Below, in pieces: positions 8,005 to 16,451 of a DNA stretch of 64,000 nt. The notes under the pieces are model-generated. The model saw nothing but the letters and a program-made list of their open reading frames with translations, was not told the origin of the DNA and made no database searches. Origin of the DNA: Sphingomonadaceae bacterium (GTDB lineage: Bacteria; Pseudomonadota; Alphaproteobacteria; Sphingomonadales; Sphingomonadaceae); the NCBI GenBank assembly GCA_024236155.1, contig JACKLA010000001.1, forward strand, positions 806,001 through 870,000, in the 5' to 3' direction. The position numbers were made by a program, and so were the translations under genes. Every line of letters begins with the position of its first letter. Position 1 is the stretch's first letter.

Positions 8005-8553
8005 GTGCTGCCATCGCGTCAGGTCGTAATCTCGGGTTGTTCGGGGGGAGGCAAAACGACCTTGCTGGCCGAGCTTGCGGCCCGGGGGTACATCACCGTT
8101 CCCGAACCCGGTCGCCGCATTGTTCGGGCGGAGCGACGCGGTGACGGTACGGCCCTGCCGTGGGTCAATCTGGCTGGCTTTGCAGAACGGGCGCTCGAGA
8201 TGGCGGCGGGCGACCGTGAGCGGGTGTCACAGCTTGATGGCTGGGCGTTCTTCGATCGCGGTCTTGTCGATGCGGCAGTGGCTCTGGAATATGCGACCGG
8301 TCGTCCGGCGGCGCGGACATTGGCGGGGCATGACCGCTATCGTCACTGTGTGTTCCTCGCACCGCCGTGGCCGGAAATCTTTCTGGCGGATGCCGAAAGA
8401 GCCGATGATTTCGATGGCGCGGTCGGCGAGTACGGGCGGCTGGAGCGAACCTATCGAGCACTGGGGTATGAGCTTCGTATCCTGCCAAAATCACCTGTCA
8501 GAGAGCGGTGCGACTTCGTGCTCGGAGAACTTGGCTTGCCTTCGTCACGCTGA
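8005..8553 (+). CDS. P-loop ATP/GTP-binding protein (AAA_28-like)
   Basis: A 182-residue cytoplasmic P-loop protein. The nucleotide-binding loop GCSGGGKTT is at about residues 11-19, right after the first strand VVISG, as in AAA_28/NadR-like kinase-fold proteins. PEPGRRIVRAE and FFDRGLVDA supply the lid and Walker-B-like elements of that family. I chose the GTG at 8005 because AGGAGA lies 4 nt upstream and the P-loop then sits at the usual distance from the N-terminus; an ATG at 7924 in the same frame would add 27 unlike residues overlapping an inverted repeat. Its function is unknown; family members are often single genes of uncertain role. It is convergent with polA, 23 bp away. Confidence 0.75.
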   Translation: MLPSRQVVISGCSGGGKTTLLAELAARGYITVPEPGRRIVRAERRGDGTALPWVNLAGFAERALEMAAGDRERVSQLDGWAFFDRGLVDAAVALEYATGRPAARTLAGHDRYRHCVFLAPPWPEIFLADAERADDFDGAVGEYGRLERTYRALGYELRILPKSPVRERCDFVLGELGLPSSR

Positions 8554-8576
8554 GGGAGTTGTTCGAGACGGCTCCC

Positions 8577-11423
8577 TCAATGCGCCGCGTCCCAGCTTGG
8601 CCCGGTCCCGATTTCGATCCCGAGCGGCACATCCAGCTTCACCGCCGGCTCCGCCGCACCTGCCATTATCCGCTCGATGATGGGTGAGGCCGCCGCGACA
8701 TCGCCTTCGGGCAATTCGAACACCAGTTCGTCATGCACCTGCAGCAGCATCTTCACATGGCCCAGCCCGGCCTCTTCCAGCGCGGGCATCATGCGGACCA
8801 TGGCGCGTTTGATAATGTCCGCGCTGGTGCCCTGGATCGGGGCGTTGATCGCTGCGCGCTCGCTGCCCTGGCGTTCGGCCTGGTTGGGTGACTTGATCCG
8901 CGGGAACCACGTCTTGCGCCCGAACAGCGTTTCCGAATAGCCGCGCTCGCGCACGGTCTCGAGCGTTTCGTGGATATAGCTCTGGATGCCCGGGAAACGC
9001 TTGAAATAGGTGTCGATCACCTCCTGCGCCTCGTCCGGTTCGACTCCCAGCCGCCCCGCCAGGCCCCAGCGCGAAATGCCATAGAGGATGGCGAAATTGA
9101 TCGTCTTGGCCTTGGCGCGCGTATCGCGGTCGACCGTGCCGTACATCTCCCTTGCAGTGCGCGCGTGGATATCCTCGCCGTGGGCGAAGGCTTCCTTCAG
9201 TTCGGGCACATCGGCCATGTGTGCGGCCAGCCGCAGCTCGATCTGCGAATAGTCGGCGGCGAGCAGGACGTTGCCTTCCTCGGGCACGAAGGCCTCGCGG
9301 ATCTGCCGCCCTATCGGCGTGCGGATCGGGATGTTCTGCAAGTTCGGGTCGGTCGAACTCAGCCGCCCGGTCTGCGCGCCGACGAGGCTGTAGCTGGTGT
9401 GGACGCGCCCGGTCTGCGGGTTGATCGCGGCCTGCAACGCCTCGGTATAGGTCGAGCGCAGTTTTGACAGTTGCCGGTATTCGAGCACCTTGTCGGCAAT
9501 CTCCGCGCCTTCACCCGAAAGGCGCTCCAGCACCGACTGGTCGGTCGAATACTGCCCGCTCTTGCCCTTGCGCCCACCCTTGTAGCCAAGCTTGTCGAAC
9601 AGCACATCGCCCAGCTGCTTCGGGCTGCCGATGGTGAATTCCCCACCTGCGATCTCATGGATCTGGCTTTCGAGTTTCGCGGTCTCGGCGGCGAATTCCT
9701 CCGACAGTTTCGATAGCCGCGCCCGGTCCACCTTGATCCCGTGGCGCTCCATCAGCGCGACCACCGGGATCAACGGCCGGTCGACCCTTTCATAGACTTT
9801 CGTGCCGCCTTCCACCGCCAGGCGGGGCTTGAGCAGCCTGTGCAACCGCCAGGTGACATCGGCATCCTCGGCGGCATAGCGGCAAGCCTTGTCGAGCGGG
9901 ACTTCGCCGAAGGGGATCGCCTTCTTGCCCGTGCCGCACACATCCTTGAAGGGAATCGGCGTATGGCCGAGATGGCGTTCGGACAGTTCGTCCATCCCGT
10001 GCCCGCCACCGATACCATCGAGCGAGCGCCCGGCATCGAGCGCGAAGCTGACGATCATCGTGTCGTCGATCGGGCTGACTGTGACCCCGTAACGGGCCAG
10101 CACGTTGAGATCGTACTTGCCGTTCTGGAACACCTTTAGCACCGCATCGCTCGCCAGCAGAGGCTTCAAGGCCTCGAGCACCTCGACGCGGTCGACCTGC
10201 TGCGGCTTTTCGGCGAACATATCGGTCCCGCCATGTGCCAGCGGGATGTAGCATGCCTCGTTCGGCCCGGTCGCAAGGCTGATGCCGACGAGGTCGGCCT
10301 GCATCGCATCGAGGCTGCTGGTTTCGGTGTCGACCGCCACCAGCCGTGCGGCAAAGGCCTGATCGATCCACGCGTCGAGTGCGGCGCGGGTCTGCACGGT
10401 TTCATAGGCGGAGTGATCGATGGCAGGGAATTCGGGCGGCGGCTGGCGATTGCCCTCGCTCGTCGCTTCGGCGCCCTTGTTGACCGCCTTCTCGGGGTGA
10501 AGCTTTGTCGCTCGTTCCGGGCTGCCAGTGCCCGCACCCAGCCGTTTGAGCAAGCTGGTGAAGCCATGCTTTTCGAGAAATGCAGCCAGCGGTTCGGGCG
10601 GGACGCTGGAGAGCTTCATATCGTCAAGTTCGATCGGAAGCGGGCAGTCTTCTTTCAGCGTCACAAGGATGCGGCTCAGCTCCGCATCGGCGCGGTGTTC
10701 GATCAGCCGTTCCTTGAGCTTGGACGTCTTCATCCCTTCCGCCGAATCGAGCGCAGCGGTCAGCGTGCCGTTTTCGGCGATCAGCTTGCTCGCCGTCTTC
10801 GGGCCGACGCCGAAGATGCCGGGGATATTGTCTGCCGTGTCGCCCATGAGGGCCAGGACGTCGCCGACCTTTTCCGGCGGGACGCCGAATTTCTCCATCA
10901 CCTCTTCGATATAGATGCGGGCCGACTTCATCGTATCGAGCATGTCGATGCGCGCGCCGTTTTCTTCGCCCACCAGCTGCATCAGATCCTTGTCGGAAGA
11001 CACGATTGTGACGTTCCATCCCTTTGCCTGCGCCGCGCGGGCATAGCTGGCGATCATATCGTCCGCCTCGACATCGGGCTCCTCGACCAGCGGCAGGCTG
11101 AAGGCGCGGGTGGCATCGCGAATCAGCGGGAACTGCGGCACCAGGTCTTCCGGTGCAGGGGGGCGATTCGCCTTGTACTGGTCGTAGATCTCGTTGCGGA
11201 AGCTGGTGCCCGATTTGTCGAGTACGACCGCGAGGTGAGTCGGCCCATCTGCCTTGTCGAGGTCGTCAGCCAGCTTCCACAGCATGGTGGTGTAACCATA
11301 AACCGCACCGACCGGGGTGCCTTCGGGATCGGTCAGGGGGGGGAGTCGGTGATAAGCCCGGAAGATATAGGCCGATCCGTCGACGAGGTAGAGATGCTGC
11401 TTTTCTGGCGTATTTTCTGACAT
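8577..11423 (-). CDS. polA: DNA polymerase I
   Basis: Full-length (948 residues) DNA polymerase I for Okazaki-fragment maturation and repair synthesis. The N-terminal 5'-3' exonuclease domain begins LYLVDGSAYIFRAYH and contains DKDLMQLV and GDTADNIPG. A central RNase-D-like 3'-5' exonuclease domain keeps VAVDTETSSL (Asp-x-Glu), so proofreading is probably intact. The C-terminal polymerase domain carries DYSQIELR (motif A), the RAKTINFAILYG finger helix (motif B) and LLQVHDELVFE (motif C). The start MSENTPEKQ is standard. It stands alone on the minus strand and is divergent from the lipoprotein pair at 11.7 kb. Confidence 0.97.
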   Translation of the reverse strand: MSENTPEKQHLYLVDGSAYIFRAYHRLPPLTDPEGTPVGAVYGYTTMLWKLADDLDKADGPTHLAVVLDKSGTSFRNEIYDQYKANRPPAPEDLVPQFPLIRDATRAFSLPLVEEPDVEADDMIASYARAAQAKGWNVTIVSSDKDLMQLVGEENGARIDMLDTMKSARIYIEEVMEKFGVPPEKVGDVLALMGDTADNIPGIFGVGPKTASKLIAENGTLTAALDSAEGMKTSKLKERLIEHRADAELSRILVTLKEDCPLPIELDDMKLSSVPPEPLAAFLEKHGFTSLLKRLGAGTGSPERATKLHPEKAVNKGAEATSEGNRQPPPEFPAIDHSAYETVQTRAALDAWIDQAFAARLVAVDTETSSLDAMQADLVGISLATGPNEACYIPLAHGGTDMFAEKPQQVDRVEVLEALKPLLASDAVLKVFQNGKYDLNVLARYGVTVSPIDDTMIVSFALDAGRSLDGIGGGHGMDELSERHLGHTPIPFKDVCGTGKKAIPFGEVPLDKACRYAAEDADVTWRLHRLLKPRLAVEGGTKVYERVDRPLIPVVALMERHGIKVDRARLSKLSEEFAAETAKLESQIHEIAGGEFTIGSPKQLGDVLFDKLGYKGGRKGKSGQYSTDQSVLERLSGEGAEIADKVLEYRQLSKLRSTYTEALQAAINPQTGRVHTSYSLVGAQTGRLSSTDPNLQNIPIRTPIGRQIREAFVPEEGNVLLAADYSQIELRLAAHMADVPELKEAFAHGEDIHARTAREMYGTVDRDTRAKAKTINFAILYGISRWGLAGRLGVEPDEAQEVIDTYFKRFPGIQSYIHETLETVRERGYSETLFGRKTWFPRIKSPNQAERQGSERAAINAPIQGTSADIIKRAMVRMMPALEEAGLGHVKMLLQVHDELVFELPEGDVAAASPIIERIMAGAAEPAVKLDVPLGIEIGTGPSWDAAH

Positions 11424-11515
11424 GGCACGCTGTTAGCAGTGCTGGGTGCGCTGGTCAGCCGCAAACCTCGATCCCGCAGGAATCCGCGGCCTCGGGAAGA
11501 TTATGGCGAAAAAAA

Positions 11516-11528
11516 GGCAAATTTTGCC
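11516..11528. promoter_or_regulatory. 13-bp palindrome in the polA/lipoprotein divergent region
   Basis: GGCAAATTTTGCC reads as 6-nt arms about a central T. It lies about 93 nt before the polA start and about 140 nt before the first lipoprotein gene, in an A/T-rich patch. It could bind a dimeric regulator; nothing identifies which. Confidence 0.25.
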
Positions 11529-11669
11529 CGAATTGTGGCGAATCCGCTTGCAAGGTCACATTCTCGCCACTATTGAAAGCCCACGAAGCCAACCGGTGAG
11601 GGAGGTTTCGCGCAGGTTCCGAATAAGGGGGGCTTGCGAATTTCACTCGCTGTTTAAGGATTTGAACTT

Positions 11670-11915
11670 ATGCGCAAGATCGTTCTCGTCGCTGCTGCCA
11701 GCGCCGCTGCTCTGTCGCTCGCTGCATGTGCAGAAGCTGACACCGCAACCGAAGAAGCTACCGAAGAAACTGCTGCTGATGAAACCGCAGTGACCGACGA
11801 AGCTACCGCTGAAGAAGGCACCGAAGAAGCTGCTCCGGCTGCTGAAGGCGCTGAAGAAGCTGCTCCGGCTGCTGAAGGCACCGAAGAAGCTCCGGCTGAA
11901 GAAGCTGCTGAGTAA
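11670..11915 (+). CDS. Small Ala/Glu-rich lipoprotein, first paralogue
   Basis: An 81-residue predicted lipoprotein. MRKIVLVAAASAAALSLAAC is a classic lipoprotein signal ending in LAAC at about residues 17-20. Almost all of the mature part is Ala, Glu, Thr and Pro and strongly acidic, including two tandem copies of a decapeptide (EEAAPAAEGA / EEAAPAAEGT) encoded by a 30-bp DNA repeat. No fold or enzyme motif is visible; it is probably extended or helical. It is followed 73 nt later by a paralogue with nearly the same signal peptide, and the pair ends at a strong terminator, so they likely form an operon. A role as a charged envelope lipoprotein is a guess. Confidence 0.75.
   Translation: MRKIVLVAAASAAALSLAACAEADTATEEATEETAADETAVTDEATAEEGTEEAAPAAEGAEEAAPAAEGTEEAPAEEAAE
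11823..11882 (+). repeat. 30-bp tandem repeat within the first acidic lipoprotein
   Basis: The unit at 11823-11852 is repeated at 11853-11882 with changes only at its end, encoding EEAAPAAEGA then EEAAPAAEGT. It is followed by a shortened third unit EEAPAEE. Copy number could vary between strains. Confidence 0.85.
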
Positions 11916-11988
11916 TTCGGATCAATCGGCGGGTCTGCTTTCGGGTGGACCCGTTGATCCCTTACTTCATCCAAGAAGGAATTTGACT

Positions 11989-12255
11989 ATGCGTAAGATC
12001 GTTCTCGCCGCCGCTGCTGGCGTTGCAGCCCTCTCGCTCGCCGCTTGCTCGGAAGGCACCCAGGAAGCTGCTGAAGCAACCGCCGAAGGCGCTGCTGAAG
12101 ATGCAGGTGACGCAATGGAAGCTGCTGGCGACACCGTCGCTGAAGGCGCTGACGCCGCTGCTGAAACCGTTGCTGAAGGCGCTGAAGCTGCTGCTGAAAC
12201 CGCTGAAGGAGCTGCTGAAGCAGTGACCGGTGAAGCTGAAGAAGCTGCTGAATAA
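11989..12255 (+). CDS. Small Ala/Glu-rich lipoprotein, second paralogue
   Basis: An 88-residue lipoprotein paralogous to the one just upstream. The signal MRKIVLAAAAGVAALSLAAC is nearly identical and also ends in LAAC. The mature region has degenerate 11-residue periodicity (for example ETVAEGAEAAA) that would form an amphipathic, acidic helix similar in style to LEA or apolipoprotein repeats. The ATG at 11989 was preferred to the in-frame TTG at 11983 because AAGAAGGA lies at good distance. A 12-bp palindrome (TTCCAGCTGGAA) and then the shared terminator follow directly. Function unknown. Confidence 0.75.
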   Translation: MRKIVLAAAAGVAALSLAACSEGTQEAAEATAEGAAEDAGDAMEAAGDTVAEGADAAAETVAEGAEAAAETAEGAAEAVTGEAEEAAE

Positions 12256-12275
12256 TTCCAGCTGGAACTATTCAC

Positions 12276-12311
12276 AAAAAGGGGCGGTGCCGAAAGGCGC
12301 CGCCCTTTTTC
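12276..12311. terminator. Intrinsic terminator after the lipoprotein pair
   Basis: GGGCGGTGCC pairs with GGCGCCGCCC around a GAAA tetraloop, flanked by A5 on the left and T5 on the right, so it can work in both directions: for the lipoproteins (+) and for the beta-lactamase-like gene (-). The same stem sequence recurs in the terminator between the cytochrome gene and rplL. Confidence 0.88.
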
Positions 12312-12365
12312 TATGCGCGAACCGAGCGCGGACCGGATGATCCGCTTTCGCAATAGCAGGGTGTA

Positions 12366-13397
12366 TCAACCCCCCGGTGCGTAAGTTGCGCGCGCCCAGT
12401 TGTTATCCGGCTGGTTGGTGAAGCCGTCATACAGCGCATTGGCGATTTCGGCGATGCGTGCTTCGCGGTTGCCGCGTGTTGTCTGGCCGGTCACGTAAAT
12501 CGCCACCACGATTGCGCGGCCGTCGGGGGAACGGATAATGCCGATATCGCTGGACGTGTTGTTGAGCGATCCGGTCTTGTGCGCGACGGTCGCGCTTGCC
12601 GGCAGCAGCGCCGGGATGCGGCGCTTGCCGGTCACGCAGCGCTCCATCGCGCCGATGATGACCTGACGGCTCGAAGCGGAAAGCCAGCGACCCTGGTAAA
12701 GCCCGCTCAGCAGCTGGGTCATCGCCTTGGGGGTCGCACTGTCACGCAGGTCGATATGCGATGCCGGATCGTATTCGCCATCGTCGCGCACCAGCGTCGC
12801 GATATCGCGGGTCAGCTGGAAATCGCGAATACCGGCACGGCGCATCCACGCATTGACCTCCGACGGGCCGCCGACTGCCTTGAGCAGGGCATCGGTTGCG
12901 GAGTTGCTCGATCGGGTGATCATCAGTTCGATCAACTCGCTGGCCGGCAAGTACTTGCCGTGCCGGACGGGAGCCTTGGCGGAAGAATATTTCGCCGAAC
13001 CGACAGGCAGCAGCAGCGGATACTCGCTGGTCAGCGACCAGCGGCCTTGTTCGACCCCTTCCATGAAGGTTGCGGCAATGGCGATCTTGCTGGTGCTCGC
13101 CATCGGGAAACGCTGGTCGCCGAGGATCGAGATTTCCTGACCCGTCGACAGGTCGATCGCCGCGACACCGATGCGCCCGCGATTGCCGTCTGCCAGCTGG
13201 GCGATGCGCTTCTCGAAGCCGGTTTCGTAAACCGCCTCATAGCTTTGCGGGGTACGTTTCTGCGTCCCGAAAGTGCTGTCGAAAGCGGCGTTGAAATCGA
13301 CGGTCTGCCCGTCTTTCGCCTGCGCTGGCGCAAATGTGGCAAGGCCAAGGGCGAGGCTCGCCCCGAGCAGTTTGAGTTGTTTCAGTCCTGTCACCAT
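12366..13397 (-). CDS. Class A beta-lactamase-like serine hydrolase
   Basis: Exported 343-residue protein of the class A beta-lactamase/transpeptidase fold. The leader runs to about residue 27 (APAQA). Active-site motifs are STSK (S101 and K104, the SxxK motif), SSN at about 163-165 (the SDN position, with Ser for Asp), and KTG at about 274-276. I do not find the omega-loop ExxLN that supplies the deacylating glutamate of true class A enzymes. It could therefore be a slow beta-lactamase, a D-Ala-D-Ala-interacting protein or another serine hydrolase; activity on beta-lactams is unproven. The ATG at 13397 begins the signal peptide; the frame is open far upstream but overlaps the next gene's antisense. 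Confidence 0.82.
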   Translation of the reverse strand: MVTGLKQLKLLGASLALGLATFAPAQAKDGQTVDFNAAFDSTFGTQKRTPQSYEAVYETGFEKRIAQLADGNRGRIGVAAIDLSTGQEISILGDQRFPMASTSKIAIAATFMEGVEQGRWSLTSEYPLLLPVGSAKYSSAKAPVRHGKYLPASELIELMITRSSNSATDALLKAVGGPSEVNAWMRRAGIRDFQLTRDIATLVRDDGEYDPASHIDLRDSATPKAMTQLLSGLYQGRWLSASSRQVIIGAMERCVTGKRRIPALLPASATVAHKTGSLNNTSSDIGIIRSPDGRAIVVAIYVTGQTTRGNREARIAEIANALYDGFTNQPDNNWARATYAPGG

Positions 13398-13589
13398 GGA
13401 CGCAGCGTACCCCTGTGATGCTTTGTAAAACATTAACTCCGCCAGATTCTTTGCGGCAAGCACCTGCACGACGAGAAGTGTCGTCAGCACGACCAAATAT
13501 TGCTGCGACACGCAAAATCGCGTGATGTCCGGTCGCGTTGGGCAATTTTGGCCGCTTGTGCGCGTCGCGCTGCCCTGCAAGATAGCGCG

Positions 13590-14978
13590 ATGGGAGAAGA
13601 CGCGAACGACGCCGACGGGCTGCTTGCCGGACTGGCCAGAGCCATGGCCCGCGCGGGCGAGGGCGCACCGGAAACGCTGCACCGCCTGACGGGTGGTGCG
13701 ACGATGGAGAGCTGGCGCTTTGCGGCAGGTGGCAAGGATTTCATCCTGCGCCGCGCGCCCAGTCTCGCCTTCATGGAAGGGCGCCCATTCGGCCATACGA
13801 GCGAAGCAGCCATCATCCGCGCAGCGCATGGCGCAGGCGTGACCGCGCCCGGGATCGTCACCGTGCTGGAGGATAGCGACGGCATCGGCAGCGGCTTCGT
13901 GATGCGCGCGCTGCCGGGCACGCCCGACCCGCGCCAGATCCTGAGCATGGAGCAGCCGGATCGCATCCTCGGCGAAGTGGCGCACGACCTTGCCCGCATC
14001 CACTCCCTGCAGCGTGACGAGGTGCCTGCGGACATTCCCGAGCTCGACTATCGCGAGGGGATCGAGGGTCTGCGCCAGCAGTTCGAGGAGGCGGGCGGCG
14101 ACCGCCCGATCATCGCGCTGGGACTTCGCTGGCTGATGGACAATGTGCCCGAGCGCATCGAGCCGGTGCTCAATCATGGCGACTACCGGCTGGGCAACAT
14201 ATTGTGCGAGGACAGTCACCTCACCGGTGTGCTCGATTGGGAACTGGCGCATTTCAGCGACCCGCACGAAGACCTTGCCTTCGGCTGCATGCCGGTATGG
14301 CGCTTTGCCCGCTATGACCGGCCCGCGCTGGGGCTGGGCAGCCTGGAGGATTATTTCGCCGCCTACCAGGCCGAGAGTGGTCGCCCAGTCGATCCGGCGC
14401 GGTTCCGTTTCTGGTCGGTCTATCGCACCGTGTGGTGGGCGCTGGGCTGCCTGCGCAACGCCAGGTTCTGGCGCGAGGGCGAGGACCGTATGCTCGAACG
14501 GGTGGTGATCTCTCGCCGCACCAGCGAGCAGGAGCTCGACCTGCTGATGCTGCTGGAGGAGGAATGGCCTGACGCTGATCGAAAGCGTCCTGTTCTGGAT
14601 GTTCATAATTCCGAAGATCAAGAACTGGGCGAAGCCGTAGACTGGGAAATGCTGGATGCGGTTTCCGAATGGCTTTCGACCATGAAACACAAGGTAGGTG
14701 GGCATGACAAATTCCAGCTCGCTGTAGCAAGAAACGCTCTCGGCATCGTCAAAAGACAATTGCTTGGGTCTGCGTGGGATCTGACTTTTGACGAAGGGCG
14801 GTCGACCTGTTTGCTGAATGGAGAGTTCAAAATAACGGACCTTGATCTGCCAACTCAGCGGCGCAGAGTGCTCGACAAGGTTAGAATGGATTCCCCCAAG
14901 TATCCTGCCCTCAAGGTCGTTTGTGAAAACTGGCCATTGGTCGATTGGGAAACATACAGACAGTTGGAGCAGGATTGA
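13590..14978 (+). CDS. APH-family phosphotransferase fused to a DUF6285-like domain
   Basis: A 462-residue two-domain protein. Residues 1 to about 330 are an aminoglycoside-phosphotransferase-fold kinase like those beside acyl-CoA dehydrogenases: catalytic loop NHGDYRLGN (about 195-203, Asp198) and metal-binding LDWE (about 215-218). Residues about 345-462 resemble DUF6285, which I know mainly as a separate small protein encoded next to such kinases; here the two are one frame. The DNA of the C-terminal part (about 14575-14975) is visibly less GC-rich than the kinase part, suggesting a later join. The stop overlaps the acyl-CoA dehydrogenase start (TGATG), so translation is coupled. A role in handling unusual acyl-CoA substrates is inferred from context. 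Confidence 0.85.
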   Translation: MGEDANDADGLLAGLARAMARAGEGAPETLHRLTGGATMESWRFAAGGKDFILRRAPSLAFMEGRPFGHTSEAAIIRAAHGAGVTAPGIVTVLEDSDGIGSGFVMRALPGTPDPRQILSMEQPDRILGEVAHDLARIHSLQRDEVPADIPELDYREGIEGLRQQFEEAGGDRPIIALGLRWLMDNVPERIEPVLNHGDYRLGNILCEDSHLTGVLDWELAHFSDPHEDLAFGCMPVWRFARYDRPALGLGSLEDYFAAYQAESGRPVDPARFRFWSVYRTVWWALGCLRNARFWREGEDRMLERVVISRRTSEQELDLLMLLEEEWPDADRKRPVLDVHNSEDQELGEAVDWEMLDAVSEWLSTMKHKVGGHDKFQLAVARNALGIVKRQLLGSAWDLTFDEGRSTCLLNGEFKITDLDLPTQRRRVLDKVRMDSPKYPALKVVCENWPLVDWETYRQLEQD

Positions 14979-16255
14979 TGGACTTCACCATCCCGCAGGA
15001 CCTGGAAGACTACTACGCCGAGCTCGTCGCCTTTATCGAGGCGGAGATCGAGCCGCTGGTGGCGAAGGACGACAATATCCGTTTCTTCGACCACCGCCGC
15101 GAATGGGCGCGGACCGATTTCGAGAACGGTGGCCTTCCGCGCCACGAGTGGGAGGACTTGCTGCGTGAAGCGCGCAAGGCGGCGGATAAGGCGGGCCACT
15201 GGCGCTTTTCCGCACCGAAGAAATATGGCGGTAAGGATGGCTCCAACCTGTGGATGGCGGTCATCCGCGAACGCTTTGCCCGGCGTGGGCTGGGGCTGCA
15301 TAACGATCTTCAGAACGAACACTCCATCGTGGGCAATTTCCCCTTCGTCGCCATGTTCGAACACTTCGGGACCGAGGAGCAGAAGGAAGAATTTATCCTC
15401 GGCGGCTTTGAAGGCACGCGCCGCGTTGCCTTCGGCCTGACCGAACCCGACCACGGCAGCGACGCGACCCATATGGAAACCAAAGCCGTGCGCGAGACGC
15501 GCGACGGGGTCGACGGTTGGCGGATCGATGGTGAGAAGATGTGGATCACCGGCATGCATGTCGCGACCCATTGCGCGATGTTCGCCCGCACCAGCGGCGA
15601 GGACGGCGACGCGCGCGGCATCACCTGCTTCCTCGTCCCCAACCCGACCGAGGGCTTGCGAATCGAGGAATGGATGTGGACCTTCAACATGCCCACCGAT
15701 CATCCGCGCCTGTCGGTCAACAATGTCTGGGTGCCCGACAGCGCGATCCTGGGGCGCGAGGGATACGGGCTCGCGCTGGCGCAGAGTTTCGTCCACCAGA
15801 ACCGCATAAGGCAGGCGGCGAGCAGCCTCGGCGCAGCGCAGTTCTGTATCGATGAAAGCGTCAAATATGCGCGCGAGCGCAAGCCCTTCGGCGAGGAGCT
15901 GGCGAAGAACCAGGCGATCCAGTTCCCGCTGGTCGAGCTGGCGACCCAGTGCGAAATGCTCCGCCTGCTGATCTACAAGACCGCGTGGGAAATGGACGGC
16001 TTGGCCCATGAAGAGATCGAGAAGACGATCTCCAACAAGGTCAGCATGTGCAATTACTGGGCGAACCGGCTGGTGTGCGAGGCCGCCGACCGCGCGATGC
16101 AGGTGCATGGCGGCATCGGCTATTCGCGGCACAAGCCGTTCGAGCATATCTATCGCCACCACCGCCGCTACCGCATCACCGAAGGCGCGGAGGAAATCCA
16201 GATGCGCAAGGTGGCGGCGTACCTGTTCGGCTATCTCGGGCCGGATCGGCGTTAG
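14978..16255 (+). CDS. Acyl-CoA dehydrogenase
   Basis: FAD-dependent acyl-CoA dehydrogenase of 425 residues, which introduces the alpha,beta double bond in an acyl-CoA and passes electrons to ETF. The start MDFTIPQDL overlaps the stop of the kinase/DUF6285 gene by one base. Visible family features are AFGLTEPDHGSDATHMET (substrate and flavin-binding middle domain), KMWITGMHV, and the C-terminal QVHGGIGYSRHKPFEHIYR-type segment. The coupled phosphotransferase suggests the FadE36/ACAD10-11-like group, in which a kinase and a dehydrogenase work together on 4-hydroxyacyl-CoAs or similar compounds; that pairing is inference. A palindromic repeat element lies immediately downstream. Confidence 0.92.
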   Translation: MDFTIPQDLEDYYAELVAFIEAEIEPLVAKDDNIRFFDHRREWARTDFENGGLPRHEWEDLLREARKAADKAGHWRFSAPKKYGGKDGSNLWMAVIRERFARRGLGLHNDLQNEHSIVGNFPFVAMFEHFGTEEQKEEFILGGFEGTRRVAFGLTEPDHGSDATHMETKAVRETRDGVDGWRIDGEKMWITGMHVATHCAMFARTSGEDGDARGITCFLVPNPTEGLRIEEWMWTFNMPTDHPRLSVNNVWVPDSAILGREGYGLALAQSFVHQNRIRQAASSLGAAQFCIDESVKYARERKPFGEELAKNQAIQFPLVELATQCEMLRLLIYKTAWEMDGLAHEEIEKTISNKVSMCNYWANRLVCEAADRAMQVHGGIGYSRHKPFEHIYRHHRRYRITEGAEEIQMRKVAAYLFGYLGPDRR

Positions 16256-16310
16256 CGGTGATTTGCAGGCCAAGGATCGGAAAGAGCGGAGTGGAGCCTA
16301 CGGATCGCAT

Positions 16311-16405
16311 CCCCCTCCCTTGAGGGAGGGGCAAGGGGTGGGTGTTCGACGCCAGATAGCGAGCACCGTACACCCCCACCCAGCCTCCCCCTTAAGGGGG
16401 AGGGG
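16311..16405. repeat. Dispersed GC-rich palindromic repeat, copy A
   Basis: A hairpin CCCCTCCCT-TG-AGGGAGGGG is followed by GGGGTGGGTGTTCGAC, a variable centre, a complementary ACACCCCCACCC and a second hairpin CCTCCCCCTT-AAGGGGGAGG, so the whole element also folds back on itself. It lies between the acyl-CoA dehydrogenase and MTA phosphorylase genes. The same architecture recurs at 22297-22384 (opposite orientation) and at 55488-55579. It may also slow or end transcription between the two genes. Confidence 0.85.
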
Positions 16406-16451
16406 CGTATTTTGGCTTTCGCTTAACACCTGACGCGATAGAGTCGCGCCC

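Noticed and set aside
12366..14759. A 797-residue minus-strand frame that includes the beta-lactamase-like gene
   Set aside because: The upstream half is antisense to the kinase gene and has no family similarity; the real protein begins at its signal peptide, ATG 13397.
16300..16410. GC-rich double hairpin as CRISPR or tRNA remnant
   Set aside because: No regular spacer array and no cloverleaf with CCA-like end; it matches two other dispersed copies instead.
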